Positions 13,666 through 25,510 of a stretch of 64,000 bases of DNA are shown one piece after another. This DNA comes from Ceraceosorus guamensis (taxonomy: Eukaryota; Basidiomycota; Exobasidiomycetes; Ceraceosorales; Ceraceosoraceae). The DNA is taken from NCBI RefSeq assembly GCF_003144195.1, contig NW_020290024.1, positions 62,001-126,000 on the forward strand, read 5' to 3'. Each line of letters opens with the position of its first letter. The stretch's first letter is position 1. Position numbers and translations under genes: made by a program. The notes below the pieces were generated by a model. That model did not search any database. It saw nothing but the letters and a program-made list of their open reading frames with translations, and was not told where the DNA came from.

Positions 13666-14793
13666 TCACTGTTGAGACCATGCTTGCTCCCATCTATGTT
13701 GCACCTCTTGCCTTTTGGGTATGCTTTCCAGTGCGCCCTCTACTTCTACAGCCATCGAGGCAGCTGTGACAGCCCATTCCAGCACGTGTTCCGCATCTTT
13801 ACGCTTGAGCAGCTTGGTCGTCTGTTCGCTGGCTTGATGTTGAGCAAGAGTATGAATGAGGTTCCCAGCGAACGTGTCCCCAGCTCCAGTGGTGTCCTTG
13901 ACTTCCTTTGGCTTGACCGACGGCTTGTCCAGCACTGCACGTTCGTTCTCGCGAGAATCCGACAGCCTGACCCTCGCAATGACACCCTTTGAACCTCTCG
14001 TCAGGACGATCCAGTCTAGCTTTGCTAGCTGCTTCAGATCGTTCAGAGCATCGAGCACCGCTTGCGGTCCTTCGGGAACCCTGACGCCGAAAGCTTCGAG
14101 CAGATCTGCACCTTCTCCTTCGTTGACGATCAGCACGTTCAGTTCATCCCAAGCAAAGTCTCGCACCTTTTCCTGAATGAGCATTGGCGAAGGATTGAAG
14201 ATCGTCGTGACACCTTGCGCATGAGCGTGTGACAAGAACGCTTTGGTGTGCTCCAAAGGAATCTCGTTCTGCAGCACCAGATGCGTGGGTGGACGAGGCA
14301 AAGCTTTAAATGCTGTCGCGGGGTCGGAGGTGGAAGCCGCTTCTCTGTGAAAGTTGGCTCCGGGGAGTAGCACGCTGAAGCACTCGGCAAAGCGATGGCG
14401 ACATGAGCGTTTAGCACATGCAGCTTACTTTTCATGCCTCCTCGCTACTCACATGCTGTTCTCGCCATCATCTGCGATCTGGATGATCGCCCTGCCAGTT
14501 GGCACCCTGTCCAACCTCAAGACCGCATCGCTCTTGACACCCCTCCTTTCCAGCTCCTCCACAGGCCAATCCGCATCCTTGCCAACAGCACCACACAAAT
14601 ACACCTGGGCCCCCTGCAGTCCCAGAGCTGCGCTGACGTTGGCACCTTTACCACCTGATCGACTGACTAGGCTAGTGGAGGAGAGCGTCTCTCCTGGACG
14701 AACGATGTGCGGTACCCGATACGTCTCATCTATGTTTACGCTGGAACGAACAAGAATCAGGGGCTGGCTAGCTCGCGATTGCGAGGATGCCAT
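13666..14793 (-). CDS. RBKS: Ribokinase (PfkB family)
   Basis: Phosphorylates ribose to ribose 5-phosphate for the pentose-phosphate and nucleotide pathways. Exons 14793-14453 and 14374-13666, phase 2 junction; 349 aa, somewhat longer than the usual 300-330. The N-terminal SVNIDETYRVPHIVRPGET and SRSGGKGANVSAALG hold the substrate-binding PfkB signature. The intron lies inside the conserved GENSIVLLPGAN block, which is rebuilt exactly by splicing. The C-terminal signature is [18 protein letters not shown], with the catalytic Asp in GAGD. It lies 36 bp from the convergent NAA40 stop and 750 bp downstream of a second PfkB gene on the same strand (see 15544-18101). Confidence 0.96.
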
Positions 14794-15543
14794 GGCGGAG
14801 AGGACTTGGTGATTGTAGTGTGTTAGGCAAAAGGGAGAAATGCTGCCGACAAGGATCGTCGTGAGATTGACGTCTTGCAGTCTTGCGGTAGTGGTGAAGG
14901 CAAGTCAAGAGCAGCGTTGATGCGATTGCGTGAAGGAAGGTGTAAAGAGGGCAGCCGTTTCAGATTTTCGCGCAGCGAGCCGAGTGGAGGCGCTTTTCCT
15001 GAATTCGCTGCAGGAGTTGATTCTTGCCTGCGTATGGAATCTGGCCTGCATATTTGCCGCGGTCCCACTCTTGACTGGAGCAAACCGCGAATGCGAACCA
15101 AGAAAATCATCATCCATCGGTACTTTGTGCATTACTCTTGCATATTTGCGAGACAAGATCATCACTACCTTGTGAGCTCGCTCCCACGGCACATGATGAC
15201 AGTGCGACTATTCAAGATATCTGCGTCCTGACGGTGAAGAACAGCCCTTTGATTCTTCAGCCACAGTATGCAAAGCATGCGCATTACACCTGCTCGTGCA
15301 GTCGACGTCGCGGTTTTCCAGAGAGGTGATGAAGCTTTAGTACCGCAGGCACGACGTGAGAGCTAATCCTCGGGAACTCCTGGCGAGATATAGCGATCAG
15401 TGCCTTGGCGTCCACATCGGCCGTGTGATGGCATGGCCATAACTGAAGATCAAATTACAGATTTCCTGAGGCCATGGAGACTGCTGGTCTACAGTCCACG
15501 CATATCCTTTTGGGCAGCGCTTCGGCAGCGAGAACGTACCTAC
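14794..15543. other. Spacer between ribokinase and pseudouridine gene
   Basis: No supported coding region. It lies between the 3' end of the pseudouridine gene and the start of the ribokinase gene, both on the minus strand, so it should hold the ribokinase promoter and the upstream gene's terminator. Confidence 0.5.
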
Positions 15544-18101
15544 TTAGTCCGTGCCAGGCCTCACCCCAAATTGGTGCTTCGACACTCTCGAGTCGACGCG
15601 GAGGCAGAGCCCGAAGTCCAGCACTTCTTCGCCAAGAAGTGGTTCAAGCAGCGGGGAGACGGCTTGGGCGGAGTCCAATGTGAGGGCAGCAGCTCTCTGC
15701 GCGATCTCGATTGCCATGTCCAAGTATTCCGAGTCCCAGTACTGGGGATGAACTCCTTCTTGCATCGAGACGTGGCAGAGAGCGAGCATAGCTCCTGCAA
15801 ACGTGTCACCGGCACCCGTCGTATTGAGCTCCGTGTCTGGAGTGACTCGAGTCGGTGGCGGACAGAGGCGCGACAATATCACCGGCTCGCCACTATCACA
15901 ATCACGAGCTGATTGTGCAAGTAAGACTCCTTTAGAGCCCATCTTCACTAAGATTGCGCCCGAGACCAGTGCAGAGAGCTCTTGCGCCTTTTTCTCTACG
16001 TCTCCGTGTACAATGGGAGATCTGAACAGCACCTTGTCCGCATTCCACGGAAGCAAACCGAGCTTGTATGCTTCAGAGTGTATGGCTTCGACTTCGCTCT
16101 CGTTAGGGGTCATGAATGTCGTCCAGTCCCGTAACCAGCGACCTATCCGGTCCTTCCGGCCCTCCGCGCTCTCCCAGATGATGCCCATGTGCCTCACGTT
16201 CAGGTCATCCTCGTACTTCTCCTTGATCTTGTGGAGTGCGCCTATTAGCCTCGGTGCCTTGGCAACAGAAGTAGGCTCATACAGCACTGCAGGCGACCGA
16301 CGCTTGGTCTGCACTTCATACACAGAATCTACGACCTTGGATAGGGCTTCCTCCTGAAAGTTGGCGTCCAGCCCTATGGTGAGGGGAAGTTGAGATGAAA
16401 GCCGAGCAGCCAACCGAGAGGTCGTATCTGCACTACTGTCTTCGAGTGCCTCGGTGTCTGCAATGCCGCCAAGTAGATCGCCGCTCTCGTCAAGGTTCAA
16501 TACGACAGAGGGTGTGCGGTCCCGTTTGAGAATTTGCAGGCCATCCGTCCGCATGAAGGAAGCTTCCATGGCCTGTCTCAACGTCACAGCTGCCGCGTCC
16601 TCTCCAACAGGAGCTATCAGCTGAACAGCGTGGGGATCTTGCGTCCGCATAAGTCGTGTGGCCGCCTCCGCCATGTTTCGCGCTACGCCTCCCGGCGACG
16701 TTGTGACCCTGCCGGCATAGGTGGTGCCAGAGGAGATGGCATCTTTGCTTCCTTGCGCAGTCACGTCGAGCGCGGCAGCACCGATCACCAGAGTTCCGGC
16801 TCTTGGCACTCTACGGTGAGGACCGGTCACTGAAGAAGCCTTGATTTGAGCGGTGTCGGTTGCGGTCTCGATGATACTTGTTGCCTTCTCCGTGGCCTTG
16901 TCGGGCACCGCGCTTGGGTATACTTTCGTATCTCTGTCCGCTCGTATCTTTTGCAGCTCCACAGCGGTCTGCGCGGCCACCTTCGCATTGTTGATGACCA
17001 ACGCTGTGTTGTTTTCGAGAGCTTGTGGACACAGCTCAGTGACGCGTTTGAGCAACCAGGGAGTTACATCCTTGCCCGATTTGGCGATGCCATTCTCTTC
17101 AGATTCGCGCACTGCCTGTTCGACCGCCAAGCTAATTGCTTGACCAGCTGGCTCGAATTGGGATGGAATCGGAACTCCAAAGAGGTGACCTGAGTCTAGT
17201 CCCAGTGTTCTAGCCGCATAGAGTATTTCAGCTGCCTGTCGTGGAGAGTTCACAGCAGGCACGTAATGACCTGAATTGGCAGAGTAGAAGGCTGGAAACT
17301 GCGTTGCCCAGGGTTCGATGCGTATGTGAGCATCAATTTGGTCTCGTTCAATTGGAGTGTTGGGTAAGCTTCCTTCCACTCACCTCTCCGGAGCGGTTGA
17401 AGGAGCTCACACCAACTCCCTGCGTCTCGAGATACTCGAGAGTGCGCGCAATGTCCAAGATGGACTTGACACCACTGCTGAACACGGACACTGGCGTTCT
17501 GCCAAGCTCCGTCAGATCAGAAGAGATGTCCATAGCTTAAAGTACCCCACGTCATCGTTGTGGACGACGAAACGATACCTGGGACTTCAGCATGTCTCGT
17601 CTTATCCACAATGCAAGGCATATGACTTCAAAAAGACCACTCACAATCCTGTGCGCCTCGATGTACGCCGCCGATGCCCCCAGTAGCGAATATCTCGATG
17701 CCAGCGAGATGAGCCAGGACCATAGTTCCGCTCACGGTAGTCCCACCAATGACATCAGGACGAGCCAGCACCGCAGCAAGATCTCTTCTGCCAGCTTTGA
17801 CCACTTCTTCCTTCTTTTTCGATCCGCCTTTATTGCCACACGCAGCTAGCCGCTCCAGCTGACCAGGCGCGAGCCCTACATTTGCAAAGCCATCTAGAAG
17901 AGCAATGGTAGCAGGCACAGCTCCGACGTCCCTCACCGCTTCTTCGCAAGCTTTGGCAGTTTCCAAGTTAGCGGGAAAGGGCAAGCCATGCGTGATGATG
18001 GTGCTCTCCAATGCCACGAGCGGCTTGGTGACAGCGGCCCCACGCGAAGTCGCGTGTGAGAGACCTAAAGAAGGATGAATTCGGAGAAATTTGGAAAACA
18101 T
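15544..18101 (-). CDS. Bifunctional pseudouridine kinase / pseudouridine-5'-phosphate glycosidase
   Basis: Degrades pseudouridine: the PfkB kinase half makes pseudouridine 5'-phosphate and the glycosidase half splits it into uracil and ribose 5-phosphate. Exons 18101-17645, 17535-17384, 17298-15544; 787 aa. The glycosidase comes first: [71 protein letters not shown] (split over intron 1), then [14 protein letters not shown] after intron 2. From about residue 310 the kinase half starts, with [28 protein letters not shown] and, near the end, [19 protein letters not shown] carrying the catalytic GAGD. The first 20 residues could be a mitochondrial presequence, as in related fungal enzymes; this is inference. 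It shares a 434-bp divergent promoter region with the L2HGDH gene. Confidence 0.95.
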
Positions 18102-18535
18102 CCTCGGCTTGACGGTTGCGTGACCTTGACGGGTAGATGCGATGAGTCTTTTGGGTTCGAGTTGGCATCTACCCTACTTCAAGTACTTGGTGCCGACCCT
18201 CTGCAGAGGAAGTGAAGTCGGCGAGTCGTAAGAACATGTCCAGCATAGCCCCTGCTGGTGGAGTGAGTGCATGAAGGAAGAAAGGATGAGCCTCGCCGCG
18301 CCTCGTTTGTCCGTCCGCCAACGGAGGCACACAGGGACGCATACATCCGCCGCCGGGCGCTAGTAAAGTCAACAATTATGCACGCTCGTGTGAGTGCGTC
18401 TTGACTGCAGAGAGAATGGCCGCTCTTTGATCTGCGGCGCAGACCACTCCGCTCTCCACCATCACCCTTTGTCTCTCCTTGGTACCTGACACCGCAACCG
18501 CTCCGTGCTGCTTCTCAAAGCTTTCGCGGTCAAGC
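18102..18535. promoter_or_regulatory. Shared divergent promoter region
   Basis: The 434 bp between the start of the pseudouridine gene (minus) and the start of L2HGDH (plus). There is no TATA box I would defend. An open antisense frame at 18376-18636 overlaps the L2HGDH presequence and has no family resemblance, so I leave it out. Position alone supports the call. Confidence 0.5.
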
Positions 18536-20439
18536 ATGCTGCGTACCAGCTCATTGGGTCGGATGAGTCGACCTTTGTCGCTTGCGTCGAGATGGGCCTG
18601 CCAGAGATGCTTTGCGACTAGCAGCCGCTCCGGCATGGCTGACGCTGCACCGGAGCCCCTTTACCCGCTGCTAAGAGGAAGCGATGTAGCGGCTCAGGCC
18701 GCGCTGAGCTCTGACCTTTCGGTGGATCATCTAGTCATCGGAGCTGGAGCCGTTGGGCTCGCTATCGCGAGAGAATTGACAAGAAGGTGGCCCGAGAGAA
18801 CGACTTATCTAGTGGAGAGGCATCAGCAACCTGGTCAGGAAACGAGCAGCAGAAACTCGGAAGTCATTCACGCTGGTGAGATCGCCGCCCAATATGAAGG
18901 TCTAGATCTGAATTGCGCACAGAGCGGCCAGCATTGATGGCTCTCCTACGTACTCACTGCACAGGCTTGTATTATCCGAAGGACTCCTTGAAGACCCGGA
19001 TGTGCATACGAGGAAGGGATCTGATGTACGAGTACTGCTCGTCTTACAACGTGCCACACAAGCAGATCGGCAAGCTCGTGGTGGGCCCATCTAATGCCAG
19101 ATCCTATTTCGAGTCGATGTTACGTCACGTATCGAGTCTAGAGCCTAGCAAGCATCGACCGGAGCTTACGCTGATAAGCGGAGATGAGGCACGAGAACTG
19201 GAGCCTGAGCTTAGCAAGGGCATCGGTGCGGCAGTCTTCAGCCCTCGGACTGGCATCGTATCCTCGCACGAGTATATGGAAAGTCTAGAGAAGGAGGTCA
19301 TGGACTCGGAAATTGCAGAGATCGTGTACGATACGAGCGTGCTGAAGGTGGAGCCTATCCTGGTTGCTTCTGCCTCATCCAATTCGTCTTCGAAGCGAGG
19401 CGCCTCCTCGGAGGATCAAGGCTGGATCGTGCATATGCGCACGGGAGAGTCAAACGATGTGGACACGTTGCGGAGCAAAGTCGTCATCAACTCGGCCGGT
19501 CTCACAGCTCCCGCTATACTGAATGGGCTACTCAGAGACGGACACTTTGGCTCTGCGCCCAAAGATTGGGCCAGAGAGGGCAGTGGAGAGTCAGTGGATG
19601 ACTCTTCGAGGAAAATTGCGCCATTGGCGGCTTATTACTCCAAGGGCAACTATGCAAGCTACAAAGGTCAAGGCGCCAGACATGTCAAGCATCTCATTTA
19701 CCCTACGCCTTTCGGAATGGACCAAGGGGGAGACCCACACAAACATCAAGGGCTTGGAAGTGAGTATCAGGGTCAGCAATGGGTCGGCGCGGTCATTGAA
19801 GGATAAGCCTCAAACCTTTTGCTCCCTTCACGCTCTGCAGCGCACTTGACCATCGATCTGAACGGCGGTATCAAGTTTGGGCCGGATACTGAGTGGCTAC
19901 ATCCCCCACGCGACGCCTCGCCCGACTTTTGGAGCTCCTCTCTCGCTCCTCTTACACGCGTTCCTCACTCGCATCAAGACGCAGATCAAGAGTCGCGCCT
20001 TGATCTCATCCATCAAGCCGTGCAGCAGTACCTGCCGGACGTTCTCAGAGAAGGCCTTTCGCCTGATTATGCAGGTATAAGACCCAAGCTCGTACCTCCA
20101 GGTGCCGCTTTCAGAGACTTTGGTGTGTTGTTGCACCACAGCAACAATCTGGAACGTCAGCGCATATGGCAAGAGGCTTTGACACTGGGAGCAGCGCAAG
20201 ATGGTGCGGAGCATGGGTCAGTCAATGCTGGTGGAACCATGATCACGCTTGCAGGCATAGAGTCTCCTGGCTTGACTAGCAGCCTAGCCATCGCCGAGCT
20301 GGTCGGGGACCTCGTTGGTAGAAGAGCTTGGGCTCACGACGATCATCATAGCAAAGCTGCTGCCAAAGCTCGTGCTAGAACAGGTAAAGGTAGCGCTGAT
20401 GACGCTACTAGCTCTGCCAATGTGGATGCTTGGGCTTGA
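18536..20439 (+). CDS. L2HGDH: L-2-hydroxyglutarate dehydrogenase, mitochondrial
   Basis: FAD enzyme that oxidises L-2-hydroxyglutarate, a side product of malate dehydrogenase, to 2-oxoglutarate. Exons 18536-18875, 18965-19759 and 19841-20439; 577 aa. Basic, Ser-rich residues 1-35 ([20 protein letters not shown]) look like a mitochondrial presequence. The FAD-binding loop is [18 protein letters not shown]. The junction of exons 1 and 2 rebuilds [19 protein letters not shown], the family signature, and the second junction rebuilds [19 protein letters not shown]. The end, [19 protein letters not shown], is also typical. The human enzyme is 463 aa; the extra length is an insertion around residues 235-290 and a Lys/Ala-rich tail. 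An upstream in-frame start is possible only with a non-ATG codon, so 18536 is preferred. Confidence 0.95.
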
Positions 20440-20710
20440 GATGTGGACTTGGCCTGTACACTACTCTGCAATAGAAAAGACGATGCTTCGACTCGCGGAT
20501 TCACGAATGGCGTCGACGCTGTGAAACGTCGCTCAAGAGGGCAACGATAGAATTGGGATGAGTGACATGATATTCATTTCAATGAAAAGGTATAAAGATG
20601 TATACTCGGTGACAATTGCAGGAGAGGTATGTGTTGGGTTGATAAATAAGCGTCATATCATGTCGCCGCAAGATGTGCATTGGAGCAAGGAACCGCCCTG
20701 AGGCATCGCG

Positions 20711-22849
20711 CTACAGGTCTAGGCCAGGTAAGCGAGGGGACTCCTGCGCACGTGCGGCGCCATGTCGGACTCCATTCGCATCGCTCTGAGCAGACTGTTG
20801 GTACATCAGGTGCGCATCCGAGCTGCTCCCAGTCTCGCGTTCGCCCGGTTGAGCACTAGCACCGCTCGGGGCAGAGGCCTCGTCAAGATTTTCTTGTCTA
20901 GCTCTTCCTTTGCCTTTGCCAAGCTGCGTCACCCTCGACTCGTACTGCTGCGACGTTTCCGCTGGTTGATCATGCTCGCTGCGTCGAGAGCCACTTGGTC
21001 CAGCTTGTTCTTGGTGCTGTTGCGTTCCATAACCGCCCGAGGGTTGCATGGCCGTGGGCATCGAGGACGGCAGCACAGATCGATCTCTCATCTCCATAGC
21101 TTGTCCAGGCATTCCTTCATGCCTCGGCGTCGGAGGTAATTGACCATAGCCTTGCTGCTGCGGGGCAGCGTTCTGATTGAACGGAATGCTTGCTGGCGCT
21201 TGAGACGGATGAGGTCCATATGCTTGAGGAGCAAATGTCGGCGGGACAAAGTAGCTTCGAGGGCCCCACATCGGTTGCCCAGTCCTAGGGTCCACCTGAG
21301 CCATGAAGAGGGGCGGTCCGGGCGGAGGATTCTGCGAAGCGAAAAGTGGCGAATGTCCTTGCCATTGGAAAGGCCTGGCAGCTTGCGCAGACGCCATTGC
21401 GGCCTGCTGCGCTTGTCGAGCTGCTCGGTCAGACTTGCGATCTCTCAGCATGCACACGAGGGTCGCGAGCGCCAGGGTCAATCCAAAGAGGATGATGCCG
21501 ACAACAAGACTAGCCACGAGGGGTCCATTCCAGTATGCAAAGTTCTTCGGGAGTGCATCGGCAGGCGCGACGCTGCATATGTCCGACGTCGATCCAAGAA
21601 CCCCATTGCCATTGTAGCGTCCAGAGTCGTAGCCCGAAGGTGAGTTGCAAGTCGAGTCGTACTCGTTGGAGAAGTAGAGACCTGCATTGTACCCGGCGCC
21701 AGAGGTGAAGAGATATTGAAAGTCGTTGTTGGATCGCCAGTACACGATGGTAACGATGATGAACACGAGAGGAACGCTGCAGGGGCCGGCACATGCGTTG
21801 GCGAGGCACATTCAGTAGCAGCTCTCGGCGTGCGGACCGTAGATGTCTTCTCGGCATCACTCACAGCAAAGCGATAGCGAGCAGCAGCAAGCACGCAAAA
21901 TGGCACTTGGCATGCTTGACCGTAGCGTAGCGTCGCGATCGCGGAGTGGCCGTCTGACGAGCAGCCTCAGCAGTGTCGCCAGCAGTCGTGGTGGTTTGCG
22001 CATTCTGCAATTCTGGTGCTGCTGGGCTAGCAGCCGAGGAGTGACGTTCAGCAGCAGACCCTTCACCTTCGGTAGCCGCTGGGGTCTGACCTCGACTTCC
22101 AGCAGCTGCGGCAGCTAGTGGCTGCCTGACGCCCTCATCGTTATCCTCTTGCTCTTGCTTGATCAGCCGCGCGCTCTTTTGACCGATATACGCAGCCAGA
22201 GCTGTCGCCTCGATGAAGATGAAAGCAATGATGACCAAAAAGACGATCAGGAGGATTGCACCTGGCGCACCTTGCCTGACTGAGATTGTGGTGGGAGTGG
22301 TAGAGGGTGAAGCAGAAGTGGACGACGCGCCATTAGAGACGGCTGTCGTAGCTTGACGACCCATCAGCGCATCAGCCATTGCAGGACTCGTCGCCCGAGG
22401 GGCAAGTGCTGCAATGCTTCTTGCTGCATTGTTAGGGCCGAGCCCATACGTGGACGTGGCCGTGTAGTAGTATCTTGTGTTCGTGTAGGTTTGCACGTAC
22501 GCGCTGCCATAAGCGCTGCCGAGTGTAGTGGTGTACGTGCTTTCGCTTGCCGAGTAATCCGAGTACAGATACGGATTGGTGTTATAATCAGACGAAGTGC
22601 CGTAGCCACCGTAGCCACCGTAGCCGTATCCATATCTAGATGTCGATGTCGGTATCGCAACGTTGCTGGCGGTTGGAGCGGGACTTTAATCAATTTGGAA
22701 AGTGAAGAGCTGATGCTATGGATGGCAACTTACAGATTGATGCTTCTCTCCTGGTAGGGGACTAACATGACCAAGATCAGCACGACGGAGACGATGGACG
22801 TCGCCACGGCTGTGGCCATAAAGACGATAGGGTACCGGTAGGCGCTCAT
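20711..22849 (-). CDS. Four-TM membrane protein of unknown function
   Basis: I do not recognise this protein. Exons 22849-22734, 22683-21865 and 21776-20711; 666 aa. Predicted membrane segments lie at about residues 10-33, 179-203, 300-328 and 396-421. TM3 is created by splicing exon 2 to exon 3 (LLLLAIALLVPLVFIIVTIV), which supports the model. Between TM1 and TM2 is a Gly-Tyr repeat stretch (GYGYGGYGGYG) followed by a Tyr/Thr/Ser-rich stretch. The TM3-TM4 loop is aromatic, Asn- and Gly-rich with two cysteines (about 355 and 379) that could pair outside the cell. After TM4 comes a 245-residue Pro/Gln/Ala/Ser-rich tail. A plasma-membrane or cell-wall-sensing role would be a guess. It is convergent with L2HGDH (271 bp gap). 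Confidence 0.75.
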
Positions 22850-24217
22850 CTTGCCCAATCGTCAAACGAGGCGAAACGTCACAAGGGTGCTGCGAGCGAT
22901 GACTGCGAGTGTTGGAGAAGCGCGTAGGGGAGAGCGGTGGTCAAGGCAGACGAAAAGCTAGGAGGTGCGATGTATAGATAGACGCTCCGTGGGGCCTCGC
23001 AGATGGTTTCCTGGACGAGCCTCATAAGGAAAGTGGATGATCGCATTCAGTCATGCTGCTTTCTTTGCATTGACAGCATTGGGAGGGCGCGATGACCACG
23101 ACGCCTTTTGCTCAAGTCGAAGCTTTCGTAGAGCGCTCGCATGCCATGCCATGCCATGCCAATTGCCCGCTGTGCGCGGGAAGCGTTGCCAAGGAACCCC
23201 TTCGCCTTGATTGATGATCGGACTTGCAAAATTGACTTTTGCCCAATTCATCGATCTCTGTTGCGGCGCCATTGAAGGCGTGAAGAAGCTCTTCCATTAG
23301 ATCCATCGACATGAAGCTCATCGCTGAAACATGCAGCATGCACGGCGCAACTCACGAGTCACGACTGTGACCGCGCGTAGCTCTGACTCTTGACTGTGCT
23401 GCACATGATCTGCCCGATCTGCTTAGATGAGTGCAGGCGGAGCTTTGCGTGCTGCCATGTGTACACAAGCGCTGATGCTGCTGTCTGCTGCTGCCTCGAG
23501 CGGATGAAGCAATCCATCATACCTGCCGCCACGCCCTTGCCTTTTTGTAGACGACACGGAGGCTTTTCTGCGCCACTTGGATGACTTGCTGCTCATCACA
23601 ACTCACGACTTGTCACTACAGTACTGCACGTTGTGACCCTGACCTGCGACTCACAACGCTACAGGTGGTGCTGCACTGCGTACGTGTTGCATCGTCGTCG
23701 GATCACAAGGGTGCATGCATGCATGATGAATCGGAGACAGACAGCTTCGACAGTCGCAGTGGGCCAATAAGCAGCATGCAGCATCAGGCGTACGCATGCA
23801 GGAACAACCGTAAGCGACGGAAGCAGCTCGACCATCGGCTCAACCGGCGGGCGAGCGTGAGCCACGTGGCTTGCACGCGCTGATCGATTCTCGCAGCTAG
23901 GCGTGCATGCAAATTGGAGCGCGAGTGCACGGACTTCACGTTGGGAAGTTGAGCTCCGCTGAGCATCATCACTTCAAGCTGAGCTTCGACCCACACACCC
24001 CACCCAGCACCTACGTCGACCCAGCGCTAACCCAGCACACTCGTGACTATATGCTCTCACTGGCACCACGCATGGAGCTTGATGCTTCTACAGCAAACCC
24101 AACGGACGTAGCCGCATGTGCACTTCATCTCGCATGCTTCGCGACTAAAGGCAAGGACTAGGATCTGTCAAGGATCGAACGAGGTGCTGTGACTGCGTGC
24201 ACTGCGATAACGCAATC
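22850..24217. other. Divergent spacer with ATGCC repeat and TCACGA motifs
   Basis: 1.37 kb between the divergent four-TM gene and OPA3. It contains a four-copy ATGCC tandem at about 23140-23159, a TCACGAGTCACGA pair at 23352-23364 and an ACTCACGACTTGTCAC near 23600. No reading frame here resembles a protein family. Confidence 0.55.
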
Positions 24218-25362
24218 ATGGCGACCGCCAAGATCGCAACAGTGAGTCATAGCATACCTTGCGGGTGCTCACAAGATGTCCCACATCTACCAACACCCCA
24301 CTCATTTGGCTGACCTCTAGCCAATCGTCTCGCTTGCGCTCTGCCTCGCAGCTACTGATCCGGACCATCGCCAAGCCGATCGCTACGCAGCTCAAATCGC
24401 AAGCAGCTCAGCACGACACATTCAAAAAGATATGCGTCAACCTAGCGCAGGGCATGCATCGTAGCGAGATGGCTCTGCGCTCCAATCTGATGGGAGGAAC
24501 AGCGGCGCATACCAAAGTAAGACCTCTGAACGAGAAAAAGGCAATCGAGAATGGCGCAACTGCTATTTCGGAGGGATTCCTCTTCGCAATCGCTGCCGCG
24601 CTCATCATTGGAGAAAGCTATAGGAGTAGCAGCAGCAATAGAAAACAGAGGGATAGGACAGAAATGGCGGTGGAAGACATTAGGGATGCTATCGAGATGC
24701 TGGGCAGCAGATTGGGAGTGGAGAAGGAGAGCCTGTGGAGGAATGGACGGCCGCTCGAGGATGTTGAAGTTGATGCTGCTGAAGAGGCGCCATCCTCTTC
24801 AACCTCGTTAGTACATCCACAAAATGACGAAGCTGGTCCCAATACAAGCACCTCCACAGAATCAGTCAAAGCACCCGCCAAAATCTTCGCCGGCGCCGCA
24901 CACATTTCTGAATTAGAGTCTGACAGGGAACGCTTGCAGCACGCAGTCGCAGTCTTGCTCCGCTTAGCGCTCAAGTCGGGCTGGATCGAGGGTCCAGAGG
25001 CACTGCGTCTCGACCGGATCTTGCAGAGGGGAAACAGCGCCGACGTGGCCGGTTCCGCGCAGCGCACCTCAAACGATGCTACTTCGGAGGTTCCAATTCC
25101 TTCAAGTAGACGTCCTTCCGCAGCCTCGCTCGACCTGCACTCTTCAACATCTTCCGCTGCTACATCTGCATCAGGCGCTCATCTGCCTACGCCTGAGGAG
25201 ACGTCGCGATCTACCATTATCTCTGAAGTAGCCAGGGCTCGCGCGGCAGAGATAGCGAGGGAGGTGAGATCTGGAGCACCCGATGGCAACAATTCTTCGC
25301 TCGCCGAGTTGCTAGAGAGAGCAGGGCTTAGTGAGACCACCGCTTCCGAGACAAGACAATGA
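24218..25362 (+). CDS. OPA3: OPA3-family mitochondrial membrane protein
   Basis: OPA3 proteins sit in mitochondrial membranes and affect lipid metabolism and organelle shape; the exact reaction is unknown. Exon 1 is only 24 nt (24218-24241, MATAKIAT), followed by a 110-nt intron and exon 2 at 24352-25362; 344 aa. Splicing yields KIATLLIRTIAKPIATQLK, the family N-terminal signature, then HDTFKKICVNLAQGMHR, KVRPLNEKKAIENGA and a hydrophobic SEGFLFAIAAALIIGESY. These fill residues 1-115. The remaining 230 residues are acidic, Ser/Thr-rich and look disordered, making it much longer than human OPA3 (179 aa). The tail stays in one frame, has no stops and keeps the same base character, so I read it as coding. 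Confidence 0.9.
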
Positions 25363-25510
25363 CACCAGCAAGTTCTCATCCATCATCAGCACGCGCTAGT
25401 CACCACTCTGTTTGGACAATGCATCGAGTCACACCTGAATCTGTGTAGTCGTGCACATGAACGAGCCTAGAGTGTCGAGCTGGGATGACCCCCTTGCTGG
25501 TAACTTCGTG

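Noticed and set aside
18376-18636. 86-codon minus-strand frame
   Set aside because: It overlaps the L2HGDH presequence in antisense and matches nothing.
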